In this document: positions 7,420 through 16,250 of the stretch, piece by piece | Numbering within the stretch: the stretch's first letter is position 1 | Layout: each line of letters begins with the position of its first letter | DNA from: an uncultured Bacilli bacterium | Lineage (GTDB): Bacteria > Bacillota_I > Bacilli_A > RF39 > UBA660 | Assembly: GCA_947626055.1 (NCBI GenBank) | Contig: CANQQP010000004.1 | Coordinates: 1-51,621, forward strand | Length of the DNA: 51,621 nt | Reading direction: 5' to 3' | Notes under the pieces: generated by a model | What the model saw: the letters and a program-made list of their open reading frames with translations, nothing else | Database searches by the model: none | What the model was told of the DNA's origin: nothing | Position numbers and translations under genes: made by a program

Positions 7420-8115
7420 TCATTTTAGCATATTAGCTAGTACTGGTAACATAATAATTAAAATTAATGTCAAACAAACGAATAAAAATGACACTAATTT
7501 GACATAAATTGGTATTTTATTAAGGTGCTTTTGGTCCTCTAAAAAATCCTGATCTTTAATATTTTTTAATTGATTAGCTACGCTTTCCGTTATATTATTT
7601 CCAAACTTATTAGTATTAATAATATTTAAAATAATATATTGCACCATATTATTAGGAATTCTTTTTTGCATATCTTTAAGACTTTTATTTAAATCTTTAC
7701 CAAGATTAACCTCTGTTAAGGCTTTATTAAATTCATTTGCTAGCTCACCCGGATTTGCTAAACAAGCCTTTTCTAAAGATTTTTTGAGACTTGTACCGTT
7801 TTCTAAAGCGATTAAAACTGTTTCAAAAAAATATAAAGACTCCCTATTAATCACTTTACTTCGTTTTTGAATAGGAATATCAAAACAAATGTATTCGACT
7901 AAATAATAATAAAGGATGGTTATAAGAGGAGCAAATATATAACCATAGGGCAAAATAATTAAGGATATGAGAAATATTATAATACAAGCAATTAATCTTT
8001 TATTTAAAAAACTATAAATATCATAACTTGCATCTAATCCTAGCATATTTTCTTTTCTTTTTAATTTTTTTATTGTTCCAGGTAGATATAATCTTTTAAT
8101 AACTTCTTTATTCAT
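7420..8115 (-). CDS. TadC-like T2SSF membrane protein
   Basis: A 231-residue platform protein of the Tad (tight adherence) machine. It has two N-terminal hydrophobic segments (residues 37-75), a helical cytoplasmic T2SSF domain ('ALENGTSLKKSLEKAC' near 105) and a C-terminal membrane helix (205-230). Together with TadB it forms the inner-membrane base driven by TadA. Its ATG overlaps the TGA of tadB (ATGA), a sign of translational coupling. Confidence 0.85.
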   Translation of the reverse strand: MNKEVIKRLYLPGTIKKLKRKENMLGLDASYDIYSFLNKRLIACIIIFLISLIILPYGYIFAPLITILYYYLVEYICFDIPIQKRSKVINRESLYFFETVLIALENGTSLKKSLEKACLANPGELANEFNKALTEVNLGKDLNKSLKDMQKRIPNNMVQYIILNIINTNKFGNNITESVANQLKNIKDQDFLEDQKHLNKIPIYVKLVSFLFVCLTLILIIMLPVLANMLK

Positions 8116-9110
8116 TTTTTGCTACCTCCCATTAAATTTTTAATAATTAAAATATATACTATGTAAATTAAAACAAGAGAAAGCAAAAAAAGGCATCCCA
8201 CTGGCAAAACATAAAATTGCAAATAATTTTTATTAAATAATAATTCTATCCCTATCGCTAAAAAAGGTATTAACAAACATATTTTATAAATTAATGCTGA
8301 ACCAGCTAATAAAGTATTATATTCTTTATCTCTGTTATGCATATCAATAAAATCTTTTTCGATAATATTAAATATTTTGGCTTCATCGCCACCCTCTTTA
8401 TTTAAAGTACTAAGAGTAACCCAAATATATTTAACTTCAAAAATAGGCATTCTTTCATAAAAACGTTTAAAAGATTCTTCTAAAGAAATTCCATAATTTA
8501 AATCATTATGAATTTTTTTAAATTCTAAAGCGATTGGACCAGCAAATTCTTTACTAACCATATCTATACTTTGATAAATGGTAAAACCAGCCGCTAAAGC
8601 TCCATTTAAATACATAACAACATTGTCAATTTCTTTTTGGATTTGTTTTTTTCTTTTTTGATGTTTAATTGCCAAATAAATATTTGGCAAATAATAACCA
8701 ATTATAAATGTAATCAGATAAGTAATTAATCTAAACCAATTAAAGGCGTTAAAACTAGTTATAATATTTAAGAAAGTTAGAAATAAAGCACTTAATATCT
8801 TAATACTTATATAATCTATAGCTGCAAACTTATTTTTATAATAAATATATTTTTCATATTTTGCCGCTTTATTTAAAAATATTTTATGTCTTTTTAAAAA
8901 ATTACTTATAAATTTAATAATTTTTTCTAATCCTAAACTTATTCGAGCAAATAAAGACATTTCGGAGTCATTAGTTGATAACAAAGCAAAATCGGTAATT
9001 CTTTTTTCAAATCTTATAGACTTAGTTGTTTCCCGAATATAAATATAGGCAAAAAATAAAACTAGAACAATAATCACTGGAATAATTATTACTTTCCAAA
9101 TCATATTCAT
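8112..9110 (-). CDS. TadB-like T2SSF membrane protein
   Basis: A 332-residue protein with an N-terminal membrane segment (5-25), two central ones (105-145), a T2SSF domain ('GALAAGFTIYQSIDM' near 170 and 'NKEGGDEAKIFNIIE' near 238), and two C-terminal helices (270-325). This is the TadB layout. AGGAG precedes the ATG; 25 nt separate it from tadA, and it overlaps tadC by 4 nt. The stop codon is TGA, which supports use of the standard code. Confidence 0.87.
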   Translation of the reverse strand: MNMIWKVIIIPVIIVLVLFFAYIYIRETTKSIRFEKRITDFALLSTNDSEMSLFARISLGLEKIIKFISNFLKRHKIFLNKAAKYEKYIYYKNKFAAIDYISIKILSALFLTFLNIITSFNAFNWFRLITYLITFIIGYYLPNIYLAIKHQKRKKQIQKEIDNVVMYLNGALAAGFTIYQSIDMVSKEFAGPIALEFKKIHNDLNYGISLEESFKRFYERMPIFEVKYIWVTLSTLNKEGGDEAKIFNIIEKDFIDMHNRDKEYNTLLAGSALIYKICLLIPFLAIGIELLFNKNYLQFYVLPVGCLFLLSLVLIYIVYILIIKNLMGGSKK

Positions 9111-9135
9111 TTTAATGACTCCTTTCTTTTTCTAT

Positions 9136-10509
9136 TTATTTTTTTAAAAATGGTAAATCTGGTTTGGAAGATTCAGCTGGACCTAAATTTTCAAACATGT
9201 CATCAATTAAAGTAATACCGCGCATTTTTAATTTTTGATATACTTTGGGAATCTTAGGGATAAACGTAAATTCCCCATCTACTTCTCCTCCTGTAGTAAG
9301 ACCATTTTGCTTAAAGGTAAAAATATCACTTAAAACAATTTGATTATCAATAATATCATTTACTTCACAGATATGGGTAATTTTTCTTTTACCATCACTC
9401 ATTCTTTCAATATGAACTAAAATATCTAAAGCATTTTTAATATATTCGCGTACTGCTTTAATAGGAATTTCTAGACCCGACATTAAAACCATGGTTTCTA
9501 AACGATTTAAAGCATCGGCTGGACTATTTGCATGCATTGTGGTAATTGATCCATCATGCCCCGTATTCATTGCTTGCAACATATCAAATGCCTCTTTACC
9601 TCTTACTTCACCAATGATAATTCGATCAGGACGCATTCTTAAAGCGTTTGTAACTAAATCTCGCACAGTAATTTCTTTATTTTTATCATAATTGTTTAAT
9701 TTGGTTTCTAAAGATATAACGTGTTTTTGATTTAATCTTAACTCTGAAGCATCTTCAATCGTTATTATTCGCTCATGATTATCTATAAAAGTACTTAAGG
9801 TATTTAATAAAGATGTCTTTCCCGTTCCGGACCCACCACTAATTAAAATATTTAACTTGCCCTTAATAGCCGCTTCTAAAAAACGAGCCATCCATGGAGT
9901 TAGAGAACCAACCCGAATTAAATCTTCAATGGAATTAGTACTATTTTGAAATTTTCTAATCGTAATTACTGGACCTTTTACAGCTAAAGGGGGTATAACA
10001 GCATTTATTCGTGCTCCATTTTCTAAACGCGAATCAACCATCGGATTAGAGGCATCAATTGTTCGACCTAAAGGACTAATCATTTTTTGAATCGTGCGAA
10101 TGATATGTTCATTATTGATAAAAGAAATACTTTCATCTTTAATAATTTGCCCATTAATTTCAATATAAATATCTTTAGGGCTATTAACCATAATCTCGGT
10201 TATATTATCATCTTCTAAAACTTCCGTTAAAGGTCCATAACCATCAATTTCATTTTCAATTAAGTTATAAATATGGCTTCTTTCTAGGTTTGTTAAATCA
10301 TAACCTGCTATAACTGACTCAATTTGCGCATTGATAAATTCTTCTTTATTAAGATTATCTGATACATTAGAATCAATAACATTTTCAATAATTTTCGCTC
10401 TTAAAACATCTAAAAGTTTTTTATCGGGAAATATATCATAATCTGTTAATATTTCTTTTTTTAATGATTTTTTCGGAATATTAAATTCTTCTAATAAACT
10501 ATTTTTCAT
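9136..10509 (-). CDS. TadA/CpaF-type secretion ATPase
   Basis: A 457-residue motor ATPase of the Tad/CpaF branch of secretion ATPases. Visible are the N-terminal helical domain, the 'GPLTEVLEDDNITEIMVN' box near 92, Walker A GGSGTGKT (225-232), Walker B in 'RIIIGEVRGKEAFDML' (about 296-311) and the His box 'TTMHANSP' (about 323-330). I start it at the ATG at 10509, which has GAGGAGG 6 nt upstream; the ATG 15 nt earlier has no ribosome binding site. It overlaps the end of the tadZ-like gene by 11 nt. It is distinct from the comGA-like ATPase at 2756, so the window encodes two different motors. Confidence 0.93.
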   Translation of the reverse strand: MKNSLLEEFNIPKKSLKKEILTDYDIFPDKKLLDVLRAKIIENVIDSNVSDNLNKEEFINAQIESVIAGYDLTNLERSHIYNLIENEIDGYGPLTEVLEDDNITEIMVNSPKDIYIEINGQIIKDESISFINNEHIIRTIQKMISPLGRTIDASNPMVDSRLENGARINAVIPPLAVKGPVITIRKFQNSTNSIEDLIRVGSLTPWMARFLEAAIKGKLNILISGGSGTGKTSLLNTLSTFIDNHERIITIEDASELRLNQKHVISLETKLNNYDKNKEITVRDLVTNALRMRPDRIIIGEVRGKEAFDMLQAMNTGHDGSITTMHANSPADALNRLETMVLMSGLEIPIKAVREYIKNALDILVHIERMSDGKRKITHICEVNDIIDNQIVLSDIFTFKQNGLTTGGEVDGEFTFIPKIPKVYQKLKMRGITLIDDMFENLGPAESSKPDLPFLKK

Positions 10510-11278
10510 GATATTCCTCCTCATTATCTAAAATAAAATCACTAGCCATTGTTATAAAAGTTGCAAATTCTTTAGGCACTTTTTTATCGATTTTATTTTC
10601 TAATAATATAATTTTACCGTTCATAATATAATCTTCGATATCACTAAAATAGAATTTAGCTGATAAAGTATAATCAATATTAGTCTTTAAAATATTTTTT
10701 ATATCATATAAAGAGAAATAATTTTTAAAAGGGTTAATTGCATTATTTAATAAAACTTTGTAATTATTTTTTCCTAAATTTTGAAAAATGCTTAACATCG
10801 ATTTTAAATTTTTTAAATCAAACGGATCATTAGTAACCATAAATAATATATTATCTACTTTTTCCATGATAGTTAAATTAATTTCATTAATGTTATGATT
10901 AGTATCTATTAGTACCATATCATACGCTAAAATAGCACGGTCTAAGATAAAATCAATTAAATTAGCATTAATTTTATTAGCTTGACGAGGATCTTTCGGG
11001 CTTGCTAAAAAATCGATGCAATCATTGTATTTTACCACATAATCATTTAAAGAATTATATTGATTACTATTGATATCCATCGCTAAATCATAAATACTTT
11101 TATCATTATTCTTATTTAATGCTAAAGCAATACAACCACTTGCTAAGTCTAAATCGATAATCAAAACTTTCTTTTCTAATTTACAATAAGCTCCTGCTAG
11201 ATTTAATGTCGTAATGGTTTTACCTACTCCACCTTTGGCAGAGGTTATGCATAGGGTCTTTCCAAATTTCTTCGCCAT
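10499..11278 (-). CDS. TadZ/CpaE-like MinD/ParA-family ATPase
   Basis: A 259-residue P-loop ATPase with the deviant Walker A 'SAKGGVGKT' (13-21), switch-type 'LIIDLDLASG' near 39 and 'MVLIDTNHNI' near 118. It lacks the receiver domain of CpaE. First in an operon with tadA, tadB and tadC, where such proteins position the Tad machine in the cell. Placement in this operon, rather than beside septum or chromosome genes, argues for TadZ over MinD or ParA. Confidence 0.85.
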   Translation of the reverse strand: MAKKFGKTLCITSAKGGVGKTITTLNLAGAYCKLEKKVLIIDLDLASGCIALALNKNNDKSIYDLAMDINSNQYNSLNDYVVKYNDCIDFLASPKDPRQANKINANLIDFILDRAILAYDMVLIDTNHNINEINLTIMEKVDNILFMVTNDPFDLKNLKSMLSIFQNLGKNNYKVLLNNAINPFKNYFSLYDIKNILKTNIDYTLSAKFYFSDIEDYIMNGKIILLENKIDKKVPKEFATFITMASDFILDNEEEYHEK

Positions 11279-11348
11279 TTCACACCTTCTTTACCCCTTT
11301 ATCTTCTTCTTTATTATAGCAGCTTATGGCAATTTAAACAATAAAAAA

Positions 11349-11364
11349 ACTAAAATTATTTAGT
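11349..11364 (-). terminator. Terminator of the cvpA-trxA operon
   Basis: Stem ACTAAA/TTTAGT with a 4-nt loop overlapping the thioredoxin stop codon, followed on the minus strand by seven T residues. Confidence 0.8.
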
Positions 11365-11643
11365 CATTTTTAAAATCTCATCTTTGGGAATAAAACCAAT
11401 GTTTTTTGTCTTTTCCTGACCATTTTCCATGTATATTAAAGTAGGAATACTCATTACGCCAAATTTAGTGGCAAGATTAGAAAATTGATCAACATTAATC
11501 TTTAAAATATCTACTTCTTCGATAGTTTCTAACACTTCCCCTAACATTTTACAGGGACCACACCAGTCGGCATAAAAATCAATCAATATTTTTTTCCCCT
11601 TTACTTCTTCTTCAAAATTATCTTTTTCTAAATATTTAATCAT
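11356..11643 (-). CDS. trxA: Thioredoxin
   Basis: A 95-residue thioredoxin, slightly shorter than the usual 105. The redox site WCGPC is at residues 27-31 ('FYADWCGPCKML'), with the cis-Pro loop 'MSIPTLIYMENGQ' near 66-78. It reduces cytoplasmic disulfides, normally using thioredoxin reductase. It follows the cvpA gene by 2 nt and ends in a strong terminator, so the two form an operon. The gene symbol rests on family and length; a second thioredoxin elsewhere is possible. Confidence 0.9.
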   Translation of the reverse strand: MIKYLEKDNFEEEVKGKKILIDFYADWCGPCKMLGEVLETIEEVDILKINVDQFSNLATKFGVMSIPTLIYMENGQEKTKNIGFIPKDEILKMTK

Positions 11644-11645
11644 TT

Positions 11646-12365
11646 TTAATCTCCTTTATAATTACTTATTAATGTATCAATATTATTTATAGCCAATTTT
11701 CCATCATTTACTAATCTTTCTACCGTATCAATTGTTACTATTTCATGTTTAAGTAAGATATCCATCGCTTCATAATTGTATTCTTCTTTGTTTGCAATAG
11801 TAGTATATTTATCTTTTAAAGAATATATCTCATCTATTGCCTTGGCAGTATCTTGCGCAAAATGAGTCAAAATAGGCGTATGATTGACAATCGGTTCATA
11901 AAGCTTACTATTTTGCGTAAGTTCTATAGAAAAACTAAACATTGATAAAATATACAATAAAGCAAAAGCATAAATAAATCCTTCTAATAAACCAAAAATA
12001 CAGCCTAATATTTTGGAAGGTATTCCTAAAACAATCGTCGCTTTTAAAAGGGATTCTAATATGCCACTAAAATGAATAATAATTCTCAGTATAATATTTA
12101 AAATACTAAAAACTATCAAAAAAGCTATAGCTTCATAAATCAATATATTTAGAACACTAACTCCCTTAAACGCGCCCCCAAAATCGATAAATGGCAAGTG
12201 GGTCATTAAAAAGTTAGCAACCGGATTTTTTAAAAAATAAGCTAAAATAATAACAAGAATGATACCAATAAAACTGACACTACTTTTAATTGCGCCATTT
12301 TTAAAACCGATTAAAGCACTAAATAAAATAATAAATAATATGATGACATCCAAAATATTTATCAC
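11646..12365 (-). CDS. CvpA family membrane protein
   Basis: A 239-residue protein whose N-terminal 165 residues match the CvpA/colicin V production family: four hydrophobic segments with the signature 'ALIGFKNGAIKS' between the first two. A helical cytoplasmic tail follows. The start is GTG behind AGGAG. CvpA homologues next to RNase HIII and mutS2 are common in Firmicutes; here rnhC is divergent upstream, and the Smr domain otherwise seen in MutS2 is encoded separately at 946. Molecular function is not established. Confidence 0.87.
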   Translation of the reverse strand: MINILDVIILFIILFSALIGFKNGAIKSSVSFIGIILVIILAYFLKNPVANFLMTHLPFIDFGGAFKGVSVLNILIYEAIAFLIVFSILNIILRIIIHFSGILESLLKATIVLGIPSKILGCIFGLLEGFIYAFALLYILSMFSFSIELTQNSKLYEPIVNHTPILTHFAQDTAKAIDEIYSLKDKYTTIANKEEYNYEAMDILLKHEIVTIDTVERLVNDGKLAINNIDTLISNYKGD

Positions 12366-12446
12366 GCTATCAACTCCTAAATAAATTATATTATATTTTT
12401 GCTGAATTTAAAAGTAATACATGATAAAATATTACCGAGGTGCTTT

Positions 12447-13376
12447 ATGACTATTGTATTTAAAGTAAGTGATAATGTTAAAGAAAAAATGATTAAATAT
12501 TATGAAAATTTAAGAAAAGAAAAAACTCCTCCTTATGCCATTTTTCAGGCCCAAGAAGAAGATACAGTAATTACATTATATAACTCTGGCAAAGTTATGT
12601 TTCAAGGTATAAGTGCGGATGTGGATGCTAATATTTGGATTGATCAAGAAAAGCATTTAAATAATAGAGATATTAATATTGATCCAAAAAAAGAAAATAA
12701 ATCCAAAAGCACTAACAAATTATTTCTAAACGAATCTACTATTGGTTCTGATGAAGTTGGAACTGGCGATTTTTTTGGTCCCATTGTCGTTACCGCTTCT
12801 TTTGTAAGCAAAGATAAAATTGATTATTTGCTAAATTTAGGAGTTAGAGATTCTAAAAAAATTACCGATGCCAAAATTATGAAGATTGGCAAAGAAATAA
12901 TGGATAACATTCCTCACGTTACTTTTATTTTAGATAATGTTACTTTTAATAAATATACTCAAAAAGGTTTTAATTTGAATAAAATTAAAGCAATCTTGCA
13001 TAATAAAGTTTTAGTGGAGATGATTAAAAAAGAAACTGGTAAATACGATAAAATTGTGGTTGATCAATTTGTTTATCCCCAAAAATACTATGAACATATT
13101 AGTGAAGCTTCTCAAAAAGCGACAAATATTACTTTTATGACTAAAGCCGAAGACCAATGTTTAAGTGTTGCCGCTTCTTCTATTATCAGTCGTTTCGTTT
13201 TTTTAGCTAAAATGAAAAGTTTAAGTCAAGAATTAAATGTTATCCTTCCTAAAGGAGCAGGAAATACTGTTAATGAAGTAGGTTTAAAAATAGCCCAAGA
13301 AAAAGGCATAGATTTTTTAAATAATATTGCCAAAACAAATTTTAAAAATTTAGATAAAATAAAAGAAATGCTTTAA
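12447..13376 (+). CDS. rnhC: Ribonuclease HIII
   Basis: A 309-residue RNase HIII, which cleaves RNA in RNA-DNA hybrids. An N-terminal TBP-like substrate-binding domain (1-80) precedes the catalytic domain with 'GSDEVGTGDFFGPIVV' (100-115; metal-binding Asp102, Glu103), which is the HIII form of the motif rather than the DEVGRG of HII. The start ATG (12447) follows CCGAGGTG; the frame is open 48 nt further upstream but without a ribosome binding site. RNase HII is also encoded (49233), the usual Firmicutes pairing. It converges directly with the sensor kinase gene, with no gap between the stop codons. Confidence 0.94.
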   Translation: MTIVFKVSDNVKEKMIKYYENLRKEKTPPYAIFQAQEEDTVITLYNSGKVMFQGISADVDANIWIDQEKHLNNRDINIDPKKENKSKSTNKLFLNESTIGSDEVGTGDFFGPIVVTASFVSKDKIDYLLNLGVRDSKKITDAKIMKIGKEIMDNIPHVTFILDNVTFNKYTQKGFNLNKIKAILHNKVLVEMIKKETGKYDKIVVDQFVYPQKYYEHISEASQKATNITFMTKAEDQCLSVAASSIISRFVFLAKMKSLSQELNVILPKGAGNTVNEVGLKIAQEKGIDFLNNIAKTNFKNLDKIKEML

Positions 13377-14588
13377 TTAAATCTTGTAATATTTAATAAT
13401 GAAAGTAGTTTTATCTTTATCAGATTTTACATCTATAGCACCATTATCATTATTAATAATTGTTTTCGCTAAAGAAAGCCCAATACCAATACTATTAGCT
13501 TTAGCATTTTCGCCTTTATAAAATCGTTTAAAAATATGTTGTAAATCCTTAGAAGAAATAATTTGTCCCCTATTTTCTATAGATATCTTAACATATATTT
13601 TATTTTCATTATAATTAATATTAACTATGCTATTAGATTTAGAATGTTCAATAGCATTTTTTAATATATTACTTATTGCCTGCTTTTGCCAAAATATATC
13701 GCATTTTAACTTGATTTTATTATCACCATTAATTTTTATCTTTATATTTTTTAAATCGCAAAGAGCTCCAACTACTTGCACAGAAGAGGTAATTAAATCT
13801 TTTAAAAAGATCTCTTTTCTAATTAAATCTATGGCATTAACTTCAAATGAAGATAACGTCAAGAGATTTTCTACTAAAGAATTTATATTTGTTATTTCTC
13901 TTTTAATATCTTTAATAAATTCTTGATAAATAGGCAAATCCATATTTTCTTTTTCTATTAAATTATCTAAAATTATTAAAATTGATGTCAAAGGAGTTTT
14001 CAACTGATGAGAAATATCTTCAATGTATTTTTTTATATTCTGTTTATCACGTAAAGAATTTTCGGCACTCTCTTTAAGCAATATAGTAGTTTTATATATT
14101 TCTTGCTTTAAAATAGAAAGTTCATCTTCGGAAAGTTTACTGATATCTAAACTATAGTTTTTTTGATTAATTTGTTTTATATAATTGGTTATTTCTTTAA
14201 TATCTTTATCTTTATTTTTATTATAATTTAAAAAGATTAAAACTAATATTGCCATTATTAAAAGTATAAAGCCTATATTTAAAATTAAAAAATGGTGATG
14301 AAGATCTGCATTTTCTAAAATCAAACTATCCGTATCTAAGTTAATGTTATATTTAGCAAATAAATTAGAACTAGCAGATTTATTATTTAATATTTTCATA
14401 ATATTTTCTTCTGTTACATTAGGATATTCCTTTTGTAATTGCAAAGTTATCTCACTAATTTTTTGATTAAAATTTTGGGTATATTTTTTATACTCATATA
14501 TATTTAAAAAGCTAAATACGAAAGCAGCAATCAGACTTATTAATAATATAATAATTAACAATTTTTTCAATTTTACTTTATTTTTCAT
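13377..14588 (-). CDS. Sensor histidine kinase
   Basis: A 403-residue membrane kinase. Two membrane segments (about 8-28 and 97-117) flank an extracellular stretch of about 70 residues. Then come a HAMP-like linker, the dimerisation box with phospho-acceptor His in 'DISHQLKTPLTSIL' (about 191-204), the N box 'ISNILKNAIEHSK' and the G box 'GIGLSLAKTIINND' near 370. It autophosphorylates and donates to the regulator encoded just upstream, whose stop codon it overlaps by 11 nt. The nearby ABC transporter with two FtsX-type permease halves is the probable target, as in antimicrobial-peptide or envelope-stress modules. The signal is unknown. Confidence 0.92.
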   Translation of the reverse strand: MKNKVKLKKLLIIILLISLIAAFVFSFLNIYEYKKYTQNFNQKISEITLQLQKEYPNVTEENIMKILNNKSASSNLFAKYNINLDTDSLILENADLHHHFLILNIGFILLIMAILVLIFLNYNKNKDKDIKEITNYIKQINQKNYSLDISKLSEDELSILKQEIYKTTILLKESAENSLRDKQNIKKYIEDISHQLKTPLTSILIILDNLIEKENMDLPIYQEFIKDIKREITNINSLVENLLTLSSFEVNAIDLIRKEIFLKDLITSSVQVVGALCDLKNIKIKINGDNKIKLKCDIFWQKQAISNILKNAIEHSKSNSIVNINYNENKIYVKISIENRGQIISSKDLQHIFKRFYKGENAKANSIGIGLSLAKTIINNDNGAIDVKSDKDKTTFIIKYYKI

Positions 14589-15234
14589 CAATTCTATACC
14601 CTATTCCTTTAATAGTTGTAATTATATCACTCTGGAGTTTTTCTCTAATTCTTTTTAAATATACTGTTATTGTATGATCATCAACATCATTACCAGTTAC
14701 CTCCCAAATTTTATCTAAAATAACATTACGTGTTACTACTTTATTTAAATTAAAAAATAATAATTGCAGTATTTTTAGTTCTAAAGGAGAAAAGTCTAAC
14801 TTTTTTTCATTTTTATAAATTACCATTTTATCCATATTAAAACTAATATCTTTAACTTTAATAATACTTGTTTTTTTATGGCGCATTAAAACTTTTTTTA
14901 CTCTAACTAATAATTCTTTAGTACTAAATGGTTTAGTTAAATAATCTTCGGCTCCTAAATCTAAACTTTTAACAATTACTTCTTCACTGGCAACAGCAGT
15001 TAAGAAAATAGTAGGAATATTCATTTTTTTAATAGTGTCTTCATAAAAATATAAGCCATTACCATCTGGCATCGTAATATCCAAAATTATTAAGTCAATT
15101 TGAGAATTTTGATTTAGATATTCTTGCGCTTTTTGGATAGTTGTTTTACTTACTAAGTTATAATTATTTTTTAAAAAAGCATATTTCAAACCTTTAATTA
15201 TAGTTAAGTTATCTTCTATTAGTAAAATATTCAT
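14578..15234 (-). CDS. OmpR/PhoB-family response regulator
   Basis: A 218-residue regulator. The receiver domain has acidic residues 'LIEDN' near 8, phospho-acceptor Asp in 'LIILDITMPDG' (about 53) and Lys in 'YLTKPFSTKELL' (about 102). The C-terminal winged helix ends with 'VDDHTITVYLKRIREKL' and 'TIKGIGYRI', typical of OmpR. The ATG at 15234 follows AAGGAGA; a TTG directly before it is an alternative. It is cotranscribed with the kinase. A direct repeat of TGTAACTT upstream of the ABC operon (19549-19567) is a plausible binding site. Confidence 0.93.
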   Translation of the reverse strand: MNILLIEDNLTIIKGLKYAFLKNNYNLVSKTTIQKAQEYLNQNSQIDLIILDITMPDGNGLYFYEDTIKKMNIPTIFLTAVASEEVIVKSLDLGAEDYLTKPFSTKELLVRVKKVLMRHKKTSIIKVKDISFNMDKMVIYKNEKKLDFSPLELKILQLLFFNLNKVVTRNVILDKIWEVTGNDVDDHTITVYLKRIREKLQSDIITTIKGIGYRIDEK

Positions 15235-15254
15235 CAATATTTCTCCTTAAAATA

Positions 15255-15272
15255 AAAGGCCATAAGGCCTTT
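15255..15272 (-). terminator. Terminator of the 15274 gene
   Basis: Perfect 7-bp stem AAAGGCC/GGCCTTT with loop ATAA, then TTATTTTAAGG on the minus strand. It sits 2 nt past the stop codon of the 15274 gene and about 20 nt before the regulator start, so read-through into the regulator may be limited. Confidence 0.7.
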
Positions 15273-15273
15273 C

Positions 15274-16203
15274 TTATTTACTTTTTCTTGCTACTTTTTT
15301 TAAATCGCGAATAATTTTAGGAAAGTTTAAATCACTACTTTCTTCTAGATAGCGCATATATTGAGTATACCACTCTTTTTTAAGATAAATCATAACAGCT
15401 AACTCATCCAAAAATTCTGTTTTTTCTTCTGGTATTACTTTTAAATTATTAAAAAGATAATTAGAGATAGCTTTTATTTTTCTTTGTTCTTTAATATCTA
15501 CTAAATTTTCTCTTGTCGTTAAATCATCTTTATAAAATGAGCAAATTTTATATAACCAACTATCTAATCTAGCACTTTCCATCTTACATACACCATAATC
15601 AGTTTCTATTTTAATACCATCTATAAATGTGTTTATCCCAAATTGTTCTAAAATACTTACCATATTTTGAAAATTTCTTTTTGTTTCTGTTAAAGACAAA
15701 TCAGGATACTCATTATAAAACATTTTATAAATTGTAATTAGTTTTAAAGAATCATTAGCTAATGTTTTGGCTTTAACATTATGTAAAGCCAATAATTTTT
15801 TTAATAGATTACTAATAATTTCAACATTTTTAAGTTCAATTGGTTTATCAAAAACTATATTATTATTTTGAGAATAAGACATCGTAAGATTATGGCGATT
15901 ACTTTTATAATAGTAAGAATTCAGTTGCCCGTTTAAATAATTTATATTAATAGTCAAAATTTTACTGTTATAATTGATTGTTAACGATTGCTCAGGAACT
16001 CCACTAAATACTGTTTTTATCCATTCTACCATTTCAATATCAGGAATAAGATTAGAAGACTTATAAGACTTATGACATAAAAGATTACTTAAATGATTAA
16101 ATCTCTTTTTTCCATCATCAAGATTCTCATCAGCTAATTCTAAAATAATTTCTAAGTTTTGATTATTATAAGCACTTTCAAATGTTTGATGTACTAATTT
16201 CAT
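15274..16203 (-). CDS. Uncharacterised 309-residue protein between transporter and two-component genes
   Basis: A predicted soluble, mostly helical protein with no signal peptide or membrane segment and no family that I recognise. A central strand-rich part (residues 65-110, 'QSLTINYNSKILTININYL') is flanked by helical regions; the C-terminus is basic ('IIRDLKKVARKSK'). It has a TTTGCTATAAT promoter element (16225-16233) and an AGGTGG ribosome binding site, and ends in its own terminator. The position, same strand and between the ABC transporter and its probable regulators, suggests but does not show a role in that module. Confidence 0.8.
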   Translation of the reverse strand: MKLVHQTFESAYNNQNLEIILELADENLDDGKKRFNHLSNLLCHKSYKSSNLIPDIEMVEWIKTVFSGVPEQSLTINYNSKILTININYLNGQLNSYYYKSNRHNLTMSYSQNNNIVFDKPIELKNVEIISNLLKKLLALHNVKAKTLANDSLKLITIYKMFYNEYPDLSLTETKRNFQNMVSILEQFGINTFIDGIKIETDYGVCKMESARLDSWLYKICSFYKDDLTTRENLVDIKEQRKIKAISNYLFNNLKVIPEEKTEFLDELAVMIYLKKEWYTQYMRYLEESSDLNFPKIIRDLKKVARKSK

Positions 16204-16224
16204 AAAACCACCTGCCTGGTCTTT

Positions 16225-16233
16225 ATTATAGCA
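16225..16233 (-). promoter_or_regulatory. Extended -10 promoter element of the 15274 gene
   Basis: TGC followed by TATAAT (minus strand), 22 nt before the ATG. No good -35 hexamer at 16-18 nt, so it relies on the extended -10 if active. Confidence 0.5.
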
Positions 16234-16250
16234 AATTCTAATTTTATTTA

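Noticed and set aside
6996-8114. Mycoplasma-type genetic code (TGA read as Trp)
   Set aside because: Two good genes end on TGA (6696-6998 and tadB at 8112) and conserved Trp residues such as that in WCGPC are TGG.
10499-11278. MinD or ParA for the P-loop ATPase
   Set aside because: It is first in the tad operon and overlaps tadA; there are no septum or chromosome partition neighbours.
13627-13926. 99-residue + strand frame inside the histidine kinase gene
   Set aside because: It is antisense to the HATPase domain, with no ribosome binding site or recognisable product.
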